From Paenibacillus glycanilyticus NBRC 16618 (lineage in GTDB: Bacteria; Bacillota; Bacilli; Paenibacillales; Paenibacillaceae): a stretch of DNA of 60,026 bases. This document shows positions 8,094 to 16,427 of the stretch, piece by piece. Where the stretch lies: assembly GCF_004000805.1 (NCBI RefSeq), contig NZ_BILY01000041.1:1-60026 (forward strand). Reading direction: 5' to 3'. Each line of letters opens with the position of its first letter. Within the stretch, counting starts at the first letter, position 1. Position numbers and translations under genes: made by a program. Under the pieces are notes generated by a model. That model worked only from the letters and a program-made list of their open reading frames with translations, was not told the origin of the DNA and searched no databases.

Positions 8094-9191
8094 ATGATTA
8101 AAACCGTACTTTCCCCCATTCAATGGGCAGAGAAAGCCTGCGAGGCATTAATGGCCAGATTCGAACCGGAACAGCTGCCGCCGGACCGGTTCCATTATCA
8201 TCAAGGCGTCTTTTTATCGGGAATGGAGAAATGCTGGAAGGAGACGCGAAATCCGAAGTATTATGAATATTTGAAACGCTGGGTCGACAGCCAGGTGCTG
8301 GAGGATGGCCGCATTAAGAAGCATAAGCCGGATGAGCTTGACGATATTCAACCCGGCGTTCTCTTATTTAATCTGTACGAGCAGACCGGGGACGAACGGT
8401 ATGCAAAAGCCCTCCATTACCTTGTGCCGCTGATCAAATCGTGGAAAACGAATCCTTCCGGCGGCTTCTGGCATAAGGAGCATTATCCGAATCAGATGTG
8501 GCTTGACGGGTTATACATGGCCGGGCCGATTGCCGTTCAGTACGGCAAGGCGTTTGGGGACAGCGAATATTTTGACCTGATGACCTATCAGGCGATCCTG
8601 ATGGAAAAGCATACAAAGGACCCGGTTACCGGTCTCCTGTATCATGGCTGGGACGAGACCAAGGAAGCTGCCTGGGCCGATCCGGGAACCGGGCTTGCTC
8701 CCGAATTCTGGGGACGCGCGATCGGCTGGTATCCGGTTGCCCTGCTTGAAATGTTCGAGCACCTGCCGGAGGATCACAAGGATAAAGAAGCGCTTGCCGC
8801 TATCCTGCAGGATTTGCTGGTCTCGCTTCTCAAATACCAGGATTCCGCTACGGGCTTATGGTATCAGGTCGTCGACAAAGGACATTTGCCGGACAACTGG
8901 CTTGAAAATTCCTGCACCGCCCTATACGTGCATGCCATCGCCAAAGCCGTGCGATTCGGCTATCTGGAACCAAAATATTTGGAGTATGCGTGGAAAGGCT
9001 ACCAGGGAGTTATTGATACGTTAAAGCTTGATGATAACGGTCATGTCGTTATCGGCCAAATCTGCATCGGCACGGGCATTGGCGATTATGCCCACTATAT
9101 CGCCCGCCCAACGAGCGAGAACGATCTGCATGGCGCAGGCGCTTTTATCCTGATGTGCGTGGAGATGAGCTTGGCACCTCGAACAAACTAG
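8094..9191 (+). CDS. Glycoside hydrolase family 88/105 (unsaturated rhamnogalacturonyl hydrolase, YteR-like)
   Basis: A cytoplasmic (alpha/alpha)6-barrel protein of about 365 aa without signal peptide. The HYHQGVFLSGMEKCW segment and the catalytic region NQMWLDGLYMAGP, whose Asp (about residue 138-140) matches the essential Asp of YteR, identify GH105. These enzymes remove the unsaturated uronyl residue left by pectate or rhamnogalacturonan lyases. Two ATG codons compete: 8088 is only 3 nt from GGAGG while 8094 is 9 nt away, so I use 8094. The divergent AraC gene is the likely regulator; the importer at 1886-5171 could supply substrate. Confidence 0.92.
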   Translation: MIKTVLSPIQWAEKACEALMARFEPEQLPPDRFHYHQGVFLSGMEKCWKETRNPKYYEYLKRWVDSQVLEDGRIKKHKPDELDDIQPGVLLFNLYEQTGDERYAKALHYLVPLIKSWKTNPSGGFWHKEHYPNQMWLDGLYMAGPIAVQYGKAFGDSEYFDLMTYQAILMEKHTKDPVTGLLYHGWDETKEAAWADPGTGLAPEFWGRAIGWYPVALLEMFEHLPEDHKDKEALAAILQDLLVSLLKYQDSATGLWYQVVDKGHLPDNWLENSCTALYVHAIAKAVRFGYLEPKYLEYAWKGYQGVIDTLKLDDNGHVVIGQICIGTGIGDYAHYIARPTSENDLHGAGAFILMCVEMSLAPRTN

Positions 9192-9201
9192 TGAATCATA
9201 A

Positions 9202-9241
9202 AAAAGCTGAAGCCCTCTTCTTAAGAGGCTTCAGCTTTTTC
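9202..9241. terminator. Bidirectional terminator between GH105 and the exporter operon
   Basis: An AAAAGCTGAAGCC / GGCTTCAGCTTTTT stem with T tracts on both strands lies between two convergent transcription units and should end both. Confidence 0.85.
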
Positions 9242-9253
9242 ATTTCCGGGCGA

Positions 9254-11113
9254 TTAAGGTATCGTCTGCGCTTCCGGCGAGGTTTCTTCCGAGGCTGCTG
9301 CCGCCTCGCCTTGCGAGTGGCGGTACAGCTCCTCGTACACGCCTTGCTGCTCAATCAGCTCGGCATGAGTTCCCGATTCGACGATTGTTCCGTGACTAAG
9401 CACGATAATCCGATCCGCATGCATTATGGTGGACAAGCGGTGGGCGATCACGATCGTCGTCCGGCCCTCGGATACGACCTGCAGCGCTCGTTGAATTAGC
9501 TGCTCCGTCTGAGAATCGAGGTTCGCCGTCGCTTCGTCGAGAATCAGAATCTTAGGACGGAACACGATAATCCGGGCAAAAGAGATTAGCTGCCGCTCGC
9601 CGGCGGATAATCCGCTTCCGCGTTCGGACAGCTTCGTCTCGTAGCCGCCAGGCATACGGTTAATCAGCTGATCTGCTCCGACAAATTCGCAGGCGCGGAT
9701 AACGTTTTCCCTGGAGATCGACTCGTCAAACATCCGAACGTTGTCGATAATGCTTCCCGCATACAGATAAGGCTCCTGCTGAACCAGACCTACAATCCGG
9801 TGAAGCTCGGCCTGCGGGATATGCCTGACATCGTTCCCGTCAATTTGGACGCTGCCCTCGTTCACGTCATAGAACCGGCATAACAAGCTCATAAGCGAGC
9901 TTTTGCCCGCGCCGGTTGTACCCACGATGCCGACCATCTCGCCGGGACGGATATGCAGATCAAGTCCGCGGAAGATCGGAGTGCCGTTCCCGTAGCTGAA
10001 TGAGATATTGTTATAATCTACACGACCCTGAACGGCGTCATGGTTTATTTTCACAGGTTTGGCCGCATCTTTGATTTCGGGCTCGACATCGAGAACGCCC
10101 CAAATCCGGTTGACCGCTACCGTAGCGGACTGCAGCGTGTTCCACTGCTGGGTGATGGCATTGATCGGCTGGAAGAACTGCCGGATGTACGTAATAAATG
10201 CATACAATACGCCAAACTCCATCGTATGCCCTAGCACAGTCTTCCCCCCGGTCCAGACAACGAAAGCAATGGTCAGGTTCCCGAGCAGATCGAAGGTCCG
10301 GTTAAACGTAACCGCCGTACGGATCTCGCGGACATTAGCCTTGAAATAATCCTCGTTCCGCTCCTTGTACAATTCGCCCTGCGCCTTTTGCTGATGGAAG
10401 ACTTGAATGAGGCTCATGCCCGCCAGATTCTCCGCCACAAACGCCACAAGGCGGGACAAGCGCGTCCTCGCCATCTGATACGTCGTGCGCATGAAGGAGC
10501 GGAAACCAATCGCGATAAGCGCAATTATCGGCAGCAAAAGCAGACAGTACAGCCCTAGCGTCGTATCCAGATAAAACATCATGACCAGAATGGAAACCAA
10601 CGTCAGGCCATCCCTCAGCAGGGTCAGCAATACCTGGTTGAAAAACTGGTTAACCGCCTCGGTATCGCTGGATACATGCGTAATGAGGCTGCCGCCGGAC
10701 GTTTTATCGAAGTAGGACATCGACAGCTTGGTAATATGCTCAAACAGCTGTTTCCGGATGCGGGCTACGATGCTCTGGCCGGCATCCTGCAGCAGGTTAT
10801 TTTGCAAATACGTAAACAACAAGCTTGAGAGGGATAAGCCGAGATAAATCGCGCAGATCGCAATCAAGCTGCCGTAATCGTTCTTGCCCACCATCAGATT
10901 ATCGTCGATCGCGATTTTGACCAAATAAGGCTGGAACAGCTCGGAGGCAATCGCAATAATCGTACAAATGGCTACCAGCGTAAACGTCTTCCGGTGCGGA
11001 CTAATATAAGATTTCAGTATGCGAAAAGCGGACTTGTATTGCGGCTTAGGCTGCTTGCCATTGCCATTGCCGGACTTCTGGTCCATCTGCCAGTTGTTAA
11101 CGGCTGTCGGCAT
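9254..11113 (-). CDS. Heterodimeric ABC multidrug exporter subunit, BmrD-like (catalytic half)
   Basis: A 619-aa half-transporter: six membrane helices (about residues 35-340) followed by an ATPase domain. Walker A is GTTGAGKS, Walker B is ILILDEATANLD with the catalytic Glu. The signature is degenerate (LSAGERQL instead of LSGGQ). The partner at 11097-12851 shows the mirror image, so together they have one active and one degenerate ATP site, as in BmrCD and TM287/288. I place the start at 11113, where AGGAGGGAAGCCAAT precedes the ATG; this overlaps the upstream gene by 17 bp, implying translational coupling. Substrate range (drugs or lipids) cannot be read from the sequence. Confidence 0.92.
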   Translation of the reverse strand: MPTAVNNWQMDQKSGNGNGKQPKPQYKSAFRILKSYISPHRKTFTLVAICTIIAIASELFQPYLVKIAIDDNLMVGKNDYGSLIAICAIYLGLSLSSLLFTYLQNNLLQDAGQSIVARIRKQLFEHITKLSMSYFDKTSGGSLITHVSSDTEAVNQFFNQVLLTLLRDGLTLVSILVMMFYLDTTLGLYCLLLLPIIALIAIGFRSFMRTTYQMARTRLSRLVAFVAENLAGMSLIQVFHQQKAQGELYKERNEDYFKANVREIRTAVTFNRTFDLLGNLTIAFVVWTGGKTVLGHTMEFGVLYAFITYIRQFFQPINAITQQWNTLQSATVAVNRIWGVLDVEPEIKDAAKPVKINHDAVQGRVDYNNISFSYGNGTPIFRGLDLHIRPGEMVGIVGTTGAGKSSLMSLLCRFYDVNEGSVQIDGNDVRHIPQAELHRIVGLVQQEPYLYAGSIIDNVRMFDESISRENVIRACEFVGADQLINRMPGGYETKLSERGSGLSAGERQLISFARIIVFRPKILILDEATANLDSQTEQLIQRALQVVSEGRTTIVIAHRLSTIMHADRIIVLSHGTIVESGTHAELIEQQGVYEELYRHSQGEAAAASEETSPEAQTIP

Positions 11114-12851
11114 ATTGGCTTCCCTCCTCTTGAATCGCATGGAGCTCGGCATAAGGTCCAGGTTCCGCAAGCAGCTTCTCATGCTTGCCCCGCTGAACGA
11201 TCTTCCCTTCATCCAATACGATGATGAGATCCGCATGCTTCAAAGCGCTGAGCCGGTGCGCGATAATAATGGTTGTTTTTCCTTGACGCTCCTTCTGAAT
11301 CGTGTGCACGATCTCGGATTCTGTCACCGCGTCGACGGCGCTGACGCTGTCATCCAGGATCATAAGAGGTGCCTGCATGATAAAGCCGCGCGCCAGACTT
11401 GTTCGCTGACGCTGCCCGCCGGATAACGTGACGCCCCTCTCTCCCAGCTTCGTCTCGAAGCCTTCCGGGAACTCCGCAATATTGTCGTAAATACGTGCCT
11501 GCTTGGCTGCAGCATGAATCTCGCCCTGACCGGCCTGCCGACGTGCAAAAGCAATATTCTCGCCAATCGTTGTGCTGAACAGGAAGCCGTCCTGAGGGAC
11601 GTAAGCAATCTGCGTGCGCAGGCTCTCAAGCGTGACTTCGCGTATGTCCTCGGATCCGACATGAATGGCGCCTGCCGGCGGATCGTATACCCGGAGCAGC
11701 TGCTTGACAAGCGTTGTTTTGCCGCTGCCCGTACGCCCTACGATGCCAAGCGTCATTCCGGGTTGAATCACAAGGTCAATATGCTGCAGCGAAGGCTGTG
11801 AAGCACCGGGGTAAGTAAACGTCAAATCCTTCATGCGAATCGGACTTGCGGACAGATTAACCGCTGCCGCATGGTCGGTCTCCACGATATCCGGCTGAAC
11901 CGCGATTAATTCGTTAAGCCGCTGCAAGGATGCGCGCGACCGCTGAACCGTATTGATAACGTTGCCAATTTGCTGCAGCGGGTTCATCAGCATCCGTACG
12001 TACAGTGTCAGCGCAACGAAATTACCAAGCGAAATATCTCCTTGTATCGTTAAGTAACCGCCGTAAGCCAGCGACACAATAAGAGACAGGTTCCCGAGGA
12101 AAGGCACCGTTGCCTGGAACAAAGAGCTGATCCGTACCAGCGACAGCTGGTTGGTCTTGATCTGATCGACCTTGGCGCCAAACCGCTCAATCATAATAGG
12201 CTCCACTGCAAACTTTTTCGTAACACGGATACCGCCGAACTGCTCCTCGGCCGACTCCGTCATCGTGCCAAGCGCCTCCTGCACTTTGCGTGAACGCTGA
12301 CGGATAACCGGACCAATCTTGATGACGATCCAAGGAATGAAGATAAGCGGCCCCACGGAAGCAGCGATGAGATAAAGCGGAATATCGCTAAGAATCATCG
12401 CTCCAACGCAGGAGACCAGAAGCATGGAGGCCATAGCCGTCTGGTTGATGCCCATCGAGATGGATTCCCGGACGCCGGTTACGTCGTTCATGAAGTAGTT
12501 GAGCATTTTGCCGACGCCGTTCTTCGAATAATAGTGCTCGCTAAGACCGGAAAAATGAGTAAATAGACGACGACGGGTCATGTACTCGAACAACCGTCCG
12601 ACATACATGACCAGGTATTGACCGTATCCTCCCAGCAGGGCATATCCCGCTCCAATCAGAACCAGCATCAAGCTGAAGTGCGCAACATCCTGGGAGCCAA
12701 GCTCTCCGCCCTTCAGCTTATCCGTAAAGTCCCCAAGCACCTTCGGGAAATAAGCGAATACGATACTCGCTGCCGCATGAAGGGTGAACGATCCGAGATA
12801 GATATGCCAGGTCTGCCTGAAATACGGCTTTAACACACCTTCTGACTTCAA
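11097..12851 (-). CDS. Heterodimeric ABC multidrug exporter subunit, BmrC-like
   Basis: A 584-aa half-transporter with an N-terminal six-helix membrane domain and a C-terminal ATPase. Walker A is GRTGSGKT, the signature is canonical (LSGGQRQR), but Walker B reads LMILDDSVSAVD, with Asp in place of the catalytic Glu. This is the mark of the non-catalytic half of heterodimeric exporters. Length equals that of B. subtilis BmrC. The start codon is TTG, sharing TTGA with the stop of the preceding 113-aa gene, so translation is likely coupled. Confidence 0.92.
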   Translation of the reverse strand: MKSEGVLKPYFRQTWHIYLGSFTLHAAASIVFAYFPKVLGDFTDKLKGGELGSQDVAHFSLMLVLIGAGYALLGGYGQYLVMYVGRLFEYMTRRRLFTHFSGLSEHYYSKNGVGKMLNYFMNDVTGVRESISMGINQTAMASMLLVSCVGAMILSDIPLYLIAASVGPLIFIPWIVIKIGPVIRQRSRKVQEALGTMTESAEEQFGGIRVTKKFAVEPIMIERFGAKVDQIKTNQLSLVRISSLFQATVPFLGNLSLIVSLAYGGYLTIQGDISLGNFVALTLYVRMLMNPLQQIGNVINTVQRSRASLQRLNELIAVQPDIVETDHAAAVNLSASPIRMKDLTFTYPGASQPSLQHIDLVIQPGMTLGIVGRTGSGKTTLVKQLLRVYDPPAGAIHVGSEDIREVTLESLRTQIAYVPQDGFLFSTTIGENIAFARRQAGQGEIHAAAKQARIYDNIAEFPEGFETKLGERGVTLSGGQRQRTSLARGFIMQAPLMILDDSVSAVDAVTESEIVHTIQKERQGKTTIIIAHRLSALKHADLIIVLDEGKIVQRGKHEKLLAEPGPYAELHAIQEEGSQYADSR

Positions 12852-13189
12852 GACTCATCACTTCCATTAGTGGATTCGGAGCTGCTCTCTTCCCCAGCCG
12901 TAGCCTCTTCGGAAGGAACGTCTTCCTCAGGCAGCTCGTGTAGCTGAAATACGTGAATAAACTCTTCCATAATGGCTTCCGTCGCCTTCAATTCGCCGCT
13001 GATTACCGGTTTAATCGCTTCGAAAGCCGGATCATTCAGCTGGCGCAGCAGCGTTGTGCGGGTAATCGTAAGCTTCTCGAGAAAAGCAAGCGCCCTGCCG
13101 CGGCGAAACGTCTGCGCCTTGCCTCCGTCCCGATTCTTGCAATCCTCCTTGAAGGGATGCCTGCCTCTGTGTCCTTGCCCGTTACGCAA
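12848..13189 (-). CDS. Hypothetical 113-aa protein heading the exporter operon
   Basis: A TTG start at 13189 has an excellent GAAGGAGG site 9 nt upstream. The basic N-terminus (residues 1-32, Arg/Gly/Lys-rich) is followed by a helical core (RGRALAFLEKLTITRTTLLR, then ELKATEAIMEEFIHVFQLHE) and an acidic Ser/Glu-rich tail. I do not recognise a named family. It overlaps the BmrC-like gene by four bases and lies directly behind the regulated promoter, so it may be a regulator or accessory subunit. B. subtilis bmrCD also has a small upstream ORF (bmrB), but that one is a leader peptide and I see no sequence link. Confidence 0.7.
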   Translation of the reverse strand: MRNGQGHRGRHPFKEDCKNRDGGKAQTFRRGRALAFLEKLTITRTTLLRQLNDPAFEAIKPVISGELKATEAIMEEFIHVFQLHELPEEDVPSEEATAGEESSSESTNGSDES

Positions 13190-13213
13190 ATATCTATGCC
13201 TCCTTCAGTTGTT

Positions 13214-13277
13214 GTATACGTTCGTATACATTTCTCTTTATGTATACAAATGTATACACATCATAAATGACTGTCAA
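13214..13277 (-). promoter_or_regulatory. Promoter of the exporter operon with two GTATAC-N4-GTATAC operators
   Basis: On the minus strand a perfect TTGACA (13272-13277), 17-bp spacer and TACATT (13249-13254) form a promoter. Four copies of the palindrome GTATAC lie at 13214, 13224, 13242 and 13252, arranged as two GTATAC-N4-GTATAC pairs 28 bp apart. One pair covers the -10 and start point, the other lies in the leader just before the ribosome binding site. This is the layout of a dimer-binding repressor (GntR/YtrA, TetR or MarR type); the repressor itself is not identified. Confidence 0.72.
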
Positions 13278-13319
13278 GTTATAATTTTCAAATAATTAAC
13301 AGTTGATTCGTTGCGGCAT

Positions 13320-13360
13320 TAAAAAAAGCGCCACCCAGGTTCGAGAACCCGGATGACGCT
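13320..13360 (-). terminator. Terminator of the DMT transporter gene
   Basis: An imperfect stem (AGCG..CC.GGTTC / GAACC.GG..CGCT) followed by T7 on the minus strand, 16 bp after the stop at 13376. Confidence 0.8.
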
Positions 13361-13375
13361 AAGCTGTTTCTTTCG

Positions 13376-14299
13376 TTAAGCTATTAACCGCAAAAATAAA
13401 ATGCCACCAAACGCGCATGCCATTCCGGTAATTTCAAGCCTCGTGAAGCTTTCCTTCACCACGAACCGGGTATAGAGCAGTACGATTAATACATTCAAAG
13501 CGGTAACTGCGGAGACCAGCCCTGCCTTGCCATGATCAAAGGCCGTGACAATCATCATCATGCCTACCGCGTTGGTTGTGCCGACCAGCATTCCGGTCAG
13601 GTAAGTGCGGCGTTCACTCCACGTTTTGCCCGGATTCCGTCCATCCACTGCGGCAGCTGCCACGGTAACCTCGTGTGCTTCAGCCGCTGCAGCCAAGCCG
13701 TATCTCCTTGCCGCAAGGCGGTCCTTCAGCCACCAAATACCATAGCAAATGGAGCCGGAGGCAAACATAAAGAACAACGTAGGGAACAGCGGCGCCTCAA
13801 GCTTGGTTGACCAGGAGCCGGACAAGTCATTGCAGGCGAACATGACGAGAGACAGAAGTCCCCATTGCGCGCCTTGAAGATTTTTGAGCGACAAATCATT
13901 GGAGTAACGGACAAGCAAAATCCCCGCCACGATAACTACAAAGGCGGCCAGCTGGGTATATTTAAGCGCTTCTCCCCACATCAGGTACGCCCCTATGACA
14001 ACCAGCACGGCAGGAAGTGCCGTAATAATCGCGACAAGCGAGGCTTTTCCGACGGCAAAGCCCTTGAACATGCTGGCATTCGCGACAAAGGAAAACACGC
14101 CCATCTGAATACCCACCAGAACTGTCGTCGGCCAAGGCTGACCGGACCATACGGCTGTAATTCCGCATATTACTGCCCCCATCGAGAACGCGCCGCATAG
14201 CAGCACGGTCCGGCTTAACGGAAGCTGGCTCGTATAGTGATACAATATTCCTCTTAATCCAAAGCATAGGGCGGCAAGCCCTGCAAATAAAATCCACAT
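13376..14299 (-). CDS. DMT superfamily transporter (EamA domains)
   Basis: A 307-aa membrane protein with about ten helices in two EamA repeats. The N-terminal half carries MWILFAGLAALCFGLRGILY and the second half ends with LEITGMACAFGGILFLRL, both typical ends of EamA units. A cytoplasmic loop of about 40 residues (AARRYGLAAAAEAHEVTVAA) separates the halves. Such proteins export metabolites or amino acids, but the substrate cannot be told. It is monocistronic and divergent from the riboswitch-controlled ABC operon. Confidence 0.88.
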   Translation of the reverse strand: MWILFAGLAALCFGLRGILYHYTSQLPLSRTVLLCGAFSMGAVICGITAVWSGQPWPTTVLVGIQMGVFSFVANASMFKGFAVGKASLVAIITALPAVLVVIGAYLMWGEALKYTQLAAFVVIVAGILLVRYSNDLSLKNLQGAQWGLLSLVMFACNDLSGSWSTKLEAPLFPTLFFMFASGSICYGIWWLKDRLAARRYGLAAAAEAHEVTVAAAAVDGRNPGKTWSERRTYLTGMLVGTTNAVGMMMIVTAFDHGKAGLVSAVTALNVLIVLLYTRFVVKESFTRLEITGMACAFGGILFLRLIA

Positions 14300-14396
14300 A
14301 AAGTAAGCGGTCCCCTTCCCATTCTTCTAATCTTAGACAGGAAACCGCCATGTGGCAATGCTCTCGCTGGATAAAAATTCGCAAGCAAAATAGCTG

Positions 14397-14425
14397 TTGC
14401 CACACCTGACGTATCATGTTAATAT
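14397..14425 (+). promoter_or_regulatory. Promoter of the riboswitch-ABC operon
   Basis: TTGCCA (14397-14402), a 17-bp spacer and TAATAT (14420-14425) lie about 20 bp upstream of the riboswitch aptamer, as expected for sigma-A. Confidence 0.55.
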
Positions 14426-14444
14426 GTGGAAAACGTTTTTCGGA

Positions 14445-14599
14445 AGGGCTTCTAGGGATCCGACTCCATTAGGATGGCGAACCAAGCGAAGCCGGCTTGC
14501 GCGGGTAGACGCCAAGCTACACCGTGAGGAATAAAAGACCTTCGGAAAGTTCCGCCTGCAAGACTAGGGCGAGACTTTGCGAGGGTCTTTCCTTTTTTT
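14445..14599 (+). promoter_or_regulatory. ykkC-family riboswitch (subtype 2-like) with transcription terminator
   Basis: P1 pairs GGCTTC (14447-14452) with GAAGCC (14488-14493). It encloses the conserved CTAGGGATCCG and a CCAT/ATGG hairpin, then ACCAAGC. A second hairpin follows, then ACACCG and GAGGAATAAAAGACC, which match the ykkC core (CUAGGG-UCCG ... ACACCG ... GGG-AUA-AAGCCC). The 3' aptamer segment AAGACCTTC (14535-14543) can pair with GAGGGTCTT (14581-14589), which is also the 3' arm of a terminator before TTTCCTTTTTTT, so aptamer folding and termination are mutually exclusive. ACACCG rather than ACACGG points to the nucleotide-sensing subtypes (ppGpp, PRPP or similar) rather than guanidine. 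The ligand is not decided. Confidence 0.85.
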
Positions 14600-14628
14600 G
14601 CAGGAAAAATAACAAAGGGGTGCGTAAA

Positions 14629-15627
14629 GTGAGGTCTATCGAGGTTGAGCAGTTGGAGAAGATCTTTCAAGTCAAGAAAAAGCAAGCCGGTCTTGCGGGC
14701 AGTCTCAAGTCGTTGATTAAGCCGCATTATACCGGCAAAGCCGCCGTTGAAGGCATTACGTTCTCCGTCGATCAAGGAGAAACGGTCGCTTTCCTCGGTC
14801 CAAACGGAGCGGGCAAATCAACAACGATCAAAATGCTGACCGGCATTCTTCATCCAACCTCCGGAAAGGCGGAAGTGTTGGGCTGTTGTCCGTGGACGGA
14901 ACGGTCAAAGCTGGCTTACCGCATCGGCTCCGTATTCGGACAGAAGTCGCAGCTGTGGTACCATCTCCCGCCCCTTGATACCTTTGAGCTGATGAGCCGG
15001 ATTTACGAGCTCCGCCGGGAGGATTACAAGAAGCGGCGCGACAATCTGATCGAACGGTTCGAGCTTGGCCCTTACTTGCACACCCCCGTACGGAAGCTGT
15101 CCCTGGGGGAACGGATGCGCTGCGAGATTGCCGCTTCTCTCATTCACCGTCCGCAGGCTTTGTTTCTCGATGAACCAACGATTGGACTGGACGCTGTCGT
15201 CAAGCAAAGAATCCGCGAGCTGATTCTGGAGATGAACCGCGAAGAAGGCACGACGATCTTCCTTACCTCCCATGATGCCGGCGACGTCGAGAAACTATGC
15301 GACCGTGCGATTGTAATTAATCATGGGGGACTCGTGTTTGACGGGCGGGTCGACTTCATGAAGCAGCAGTTTCTGACACATAAGACGGTCCAACTCCTCC
15401 TGGAGGACGATCCGGGGCATATGGCGCTTGAAGGCGTTGAGGTGCTGAGCCGGGACGGATCGCGTTTGACGCTTAGCGTGGACACCGGACTTACAACGAT
15501 CGAATCCGTCCTGTCCGCCTTGATGGCAAGCCACCGTATTGTCGATATGACCGTTCAGGATCCGCCGATGGAGGATATTATCACAAGGATGTACGGGACG
15601 TTCCGCGCGAAGGAGGCGGTTATGTGA
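14629..15627 (+). CDS. ABC-2 type exporter ATP-binding protein (partner of DUF990 permeases)
   Basis: A 332-aa ATPase: Walker A GPNGAGKS, a signature of form LSLGERMRC, Walker B ALFLDEPTIGLD, and the H-loop TSHDAGDVEKLC. The family of ATPases that works with ABC2_membrane_6/DUF990 permeases carries the GQKSQLWYHLPPLDTFEL stretch seen here. The GTG at 14629 is chosen because AAAGGGG lies 8 nt upstream; the frame stays open further up into the riboswitch, which is not coding. It is the first gene of a three-gene operon with overlapping starts, under control of the ykkC-type riboswitch. Confidence 0.92.
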   Translation: MRSIEVEQLEKIFQVKKKQAGLAGSLKSLIKPHYTGKAAVEGITFSVDQGETVAFLGPNGAGKSTTIKMLTGILHPTSGKAEVLGCCPWTERSKLAYRIGSVFGQKSQLWYHLPPLDTFELMSRIYELRREDYKKRRDNLIERFELGPYLHTPVRKLSLGERMRCEIAASLIHRPQALFLDEPTIGLDAVVKQRIRELILEMNREEGTTIFLTSHDAGDVEKLCDRAIVINHGGLVFDGRVDFMKQQFLTHKTVQLLLEDDPGHMALEGVEVLSRDGSRLTLSVDTGLTTIESVLSALMASHRIVDMTVQDPPMEDIITRMYGTFRAKEAVM

Positions 15628-16427
15628 TCAGTCTCTCCAAGCCGGCGAAATATGTGTTTATCGGTAAAATCACGCTGCGCAGCCAGCTGGCTTACGTCGT
15701 TGATTTTCTGATACGGTCCGTGTTTTTGCTGTTGATCTTATATATTTTCATGCAGTTATGGCAAACGACGTTTGCGGGAGAAGGAACAGCAACGATTAAC
15801 GGCTATACCTTTAAACAGATGATGTGGTATCTCGTCTTTACCGAATCCATGGTTCTCGCCACTCCAAGTCTCAGTACCCGGATCGAAGAGGAAGTGAAGA
15901 GCGGCGACGTTGCCTTCAAGCTCATCCGGCCGGTTAGCTTCATTGCGTTCCATTATGCCGAATATATGAGCGAGGTAGCTATCCGCTACGTTATAAACCT
16001 GATACTGGGCTCGGCGATTGGCTTGCTGCTTGTTGGTCCCCTGCCTGTCGGCATCGGCCTCGCTTGGCTTCCGGTTATGGCGCTTGGCGGGTTCACCGTT
16101 AATTTCATGCTCGGCATGCTTGTTGCCCTTAGCGCTTTTTGGGTGGAGGAAACTCGCGGGCTCGAGTTCGTGTATAACAAAATTTTGTTTACGATAGGCG
16201 GGATGCTGATGCCGTTAGAGCTGTTTCCGGAGAGCTTGCAGCGAATCGGACACTGGCTGCCTTTTCAGACCGTCGTTTATTTTCCGGCCCGTACGGCGGT
16301 TGGCATGCATCTTGGCGAAATTTCCCACGCCCTTGCCATACAGTGGCTGTGGGTGATCCTTATTGGAGCGATGGTATGGCTGTTATACCGGAAAGGGGTG
16401 CGAAAGCTTAATGTTAATGGCGGATGA
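15624..16427 (+). CDS. ABC-2 exporter permease (DUF990 / ABC2_membrane_6)
   Basis: A 267-aa membrane protein with about six helices. Family features are MWYLVFTESMVLATPSLSTR after the first helix pair, the EEVKSGDVAFKLIRPVSFI cytoplasmic segment and the C-terminal FPARTAVGMHLGEI. It starts with GTG overlapping the stop of the ATPase gene by four bases. It probably pairs with the product of 16411-17265 to form the channel. Substrate unknown. Confidence 0.9.
   Translation: MISLSKPAKYVFIGKITLRSQLAYVVDFLIRSVFLLLILYIFMQLWQTTFAGEGTATINGYTFKQMMWYLVFTESMVLATPSLSTRIEEEVKSGDVAFKLIRPVSFIAFHYAEYMSEVAIRYVINLILGSAIGLLLVGPLPVGIGLAWLPVMALGGFTVNFMLGMLVALSAFWVEETRGLEFVYNKILFTIGGMLMPLELFPESLQRIGHWLPFQTVVYFPARTAVGMHLGEISHALAIQWLWVILIGAMVWLLYRKGVRKLNVNGG

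Noticed and set aside
13214..13257. CRISPR-like or tandem repeat reading of the four GTATAC copies
   Set aside because: Only six bases repeat, in palindromic pairs placed on a promoter; operators explain them better.
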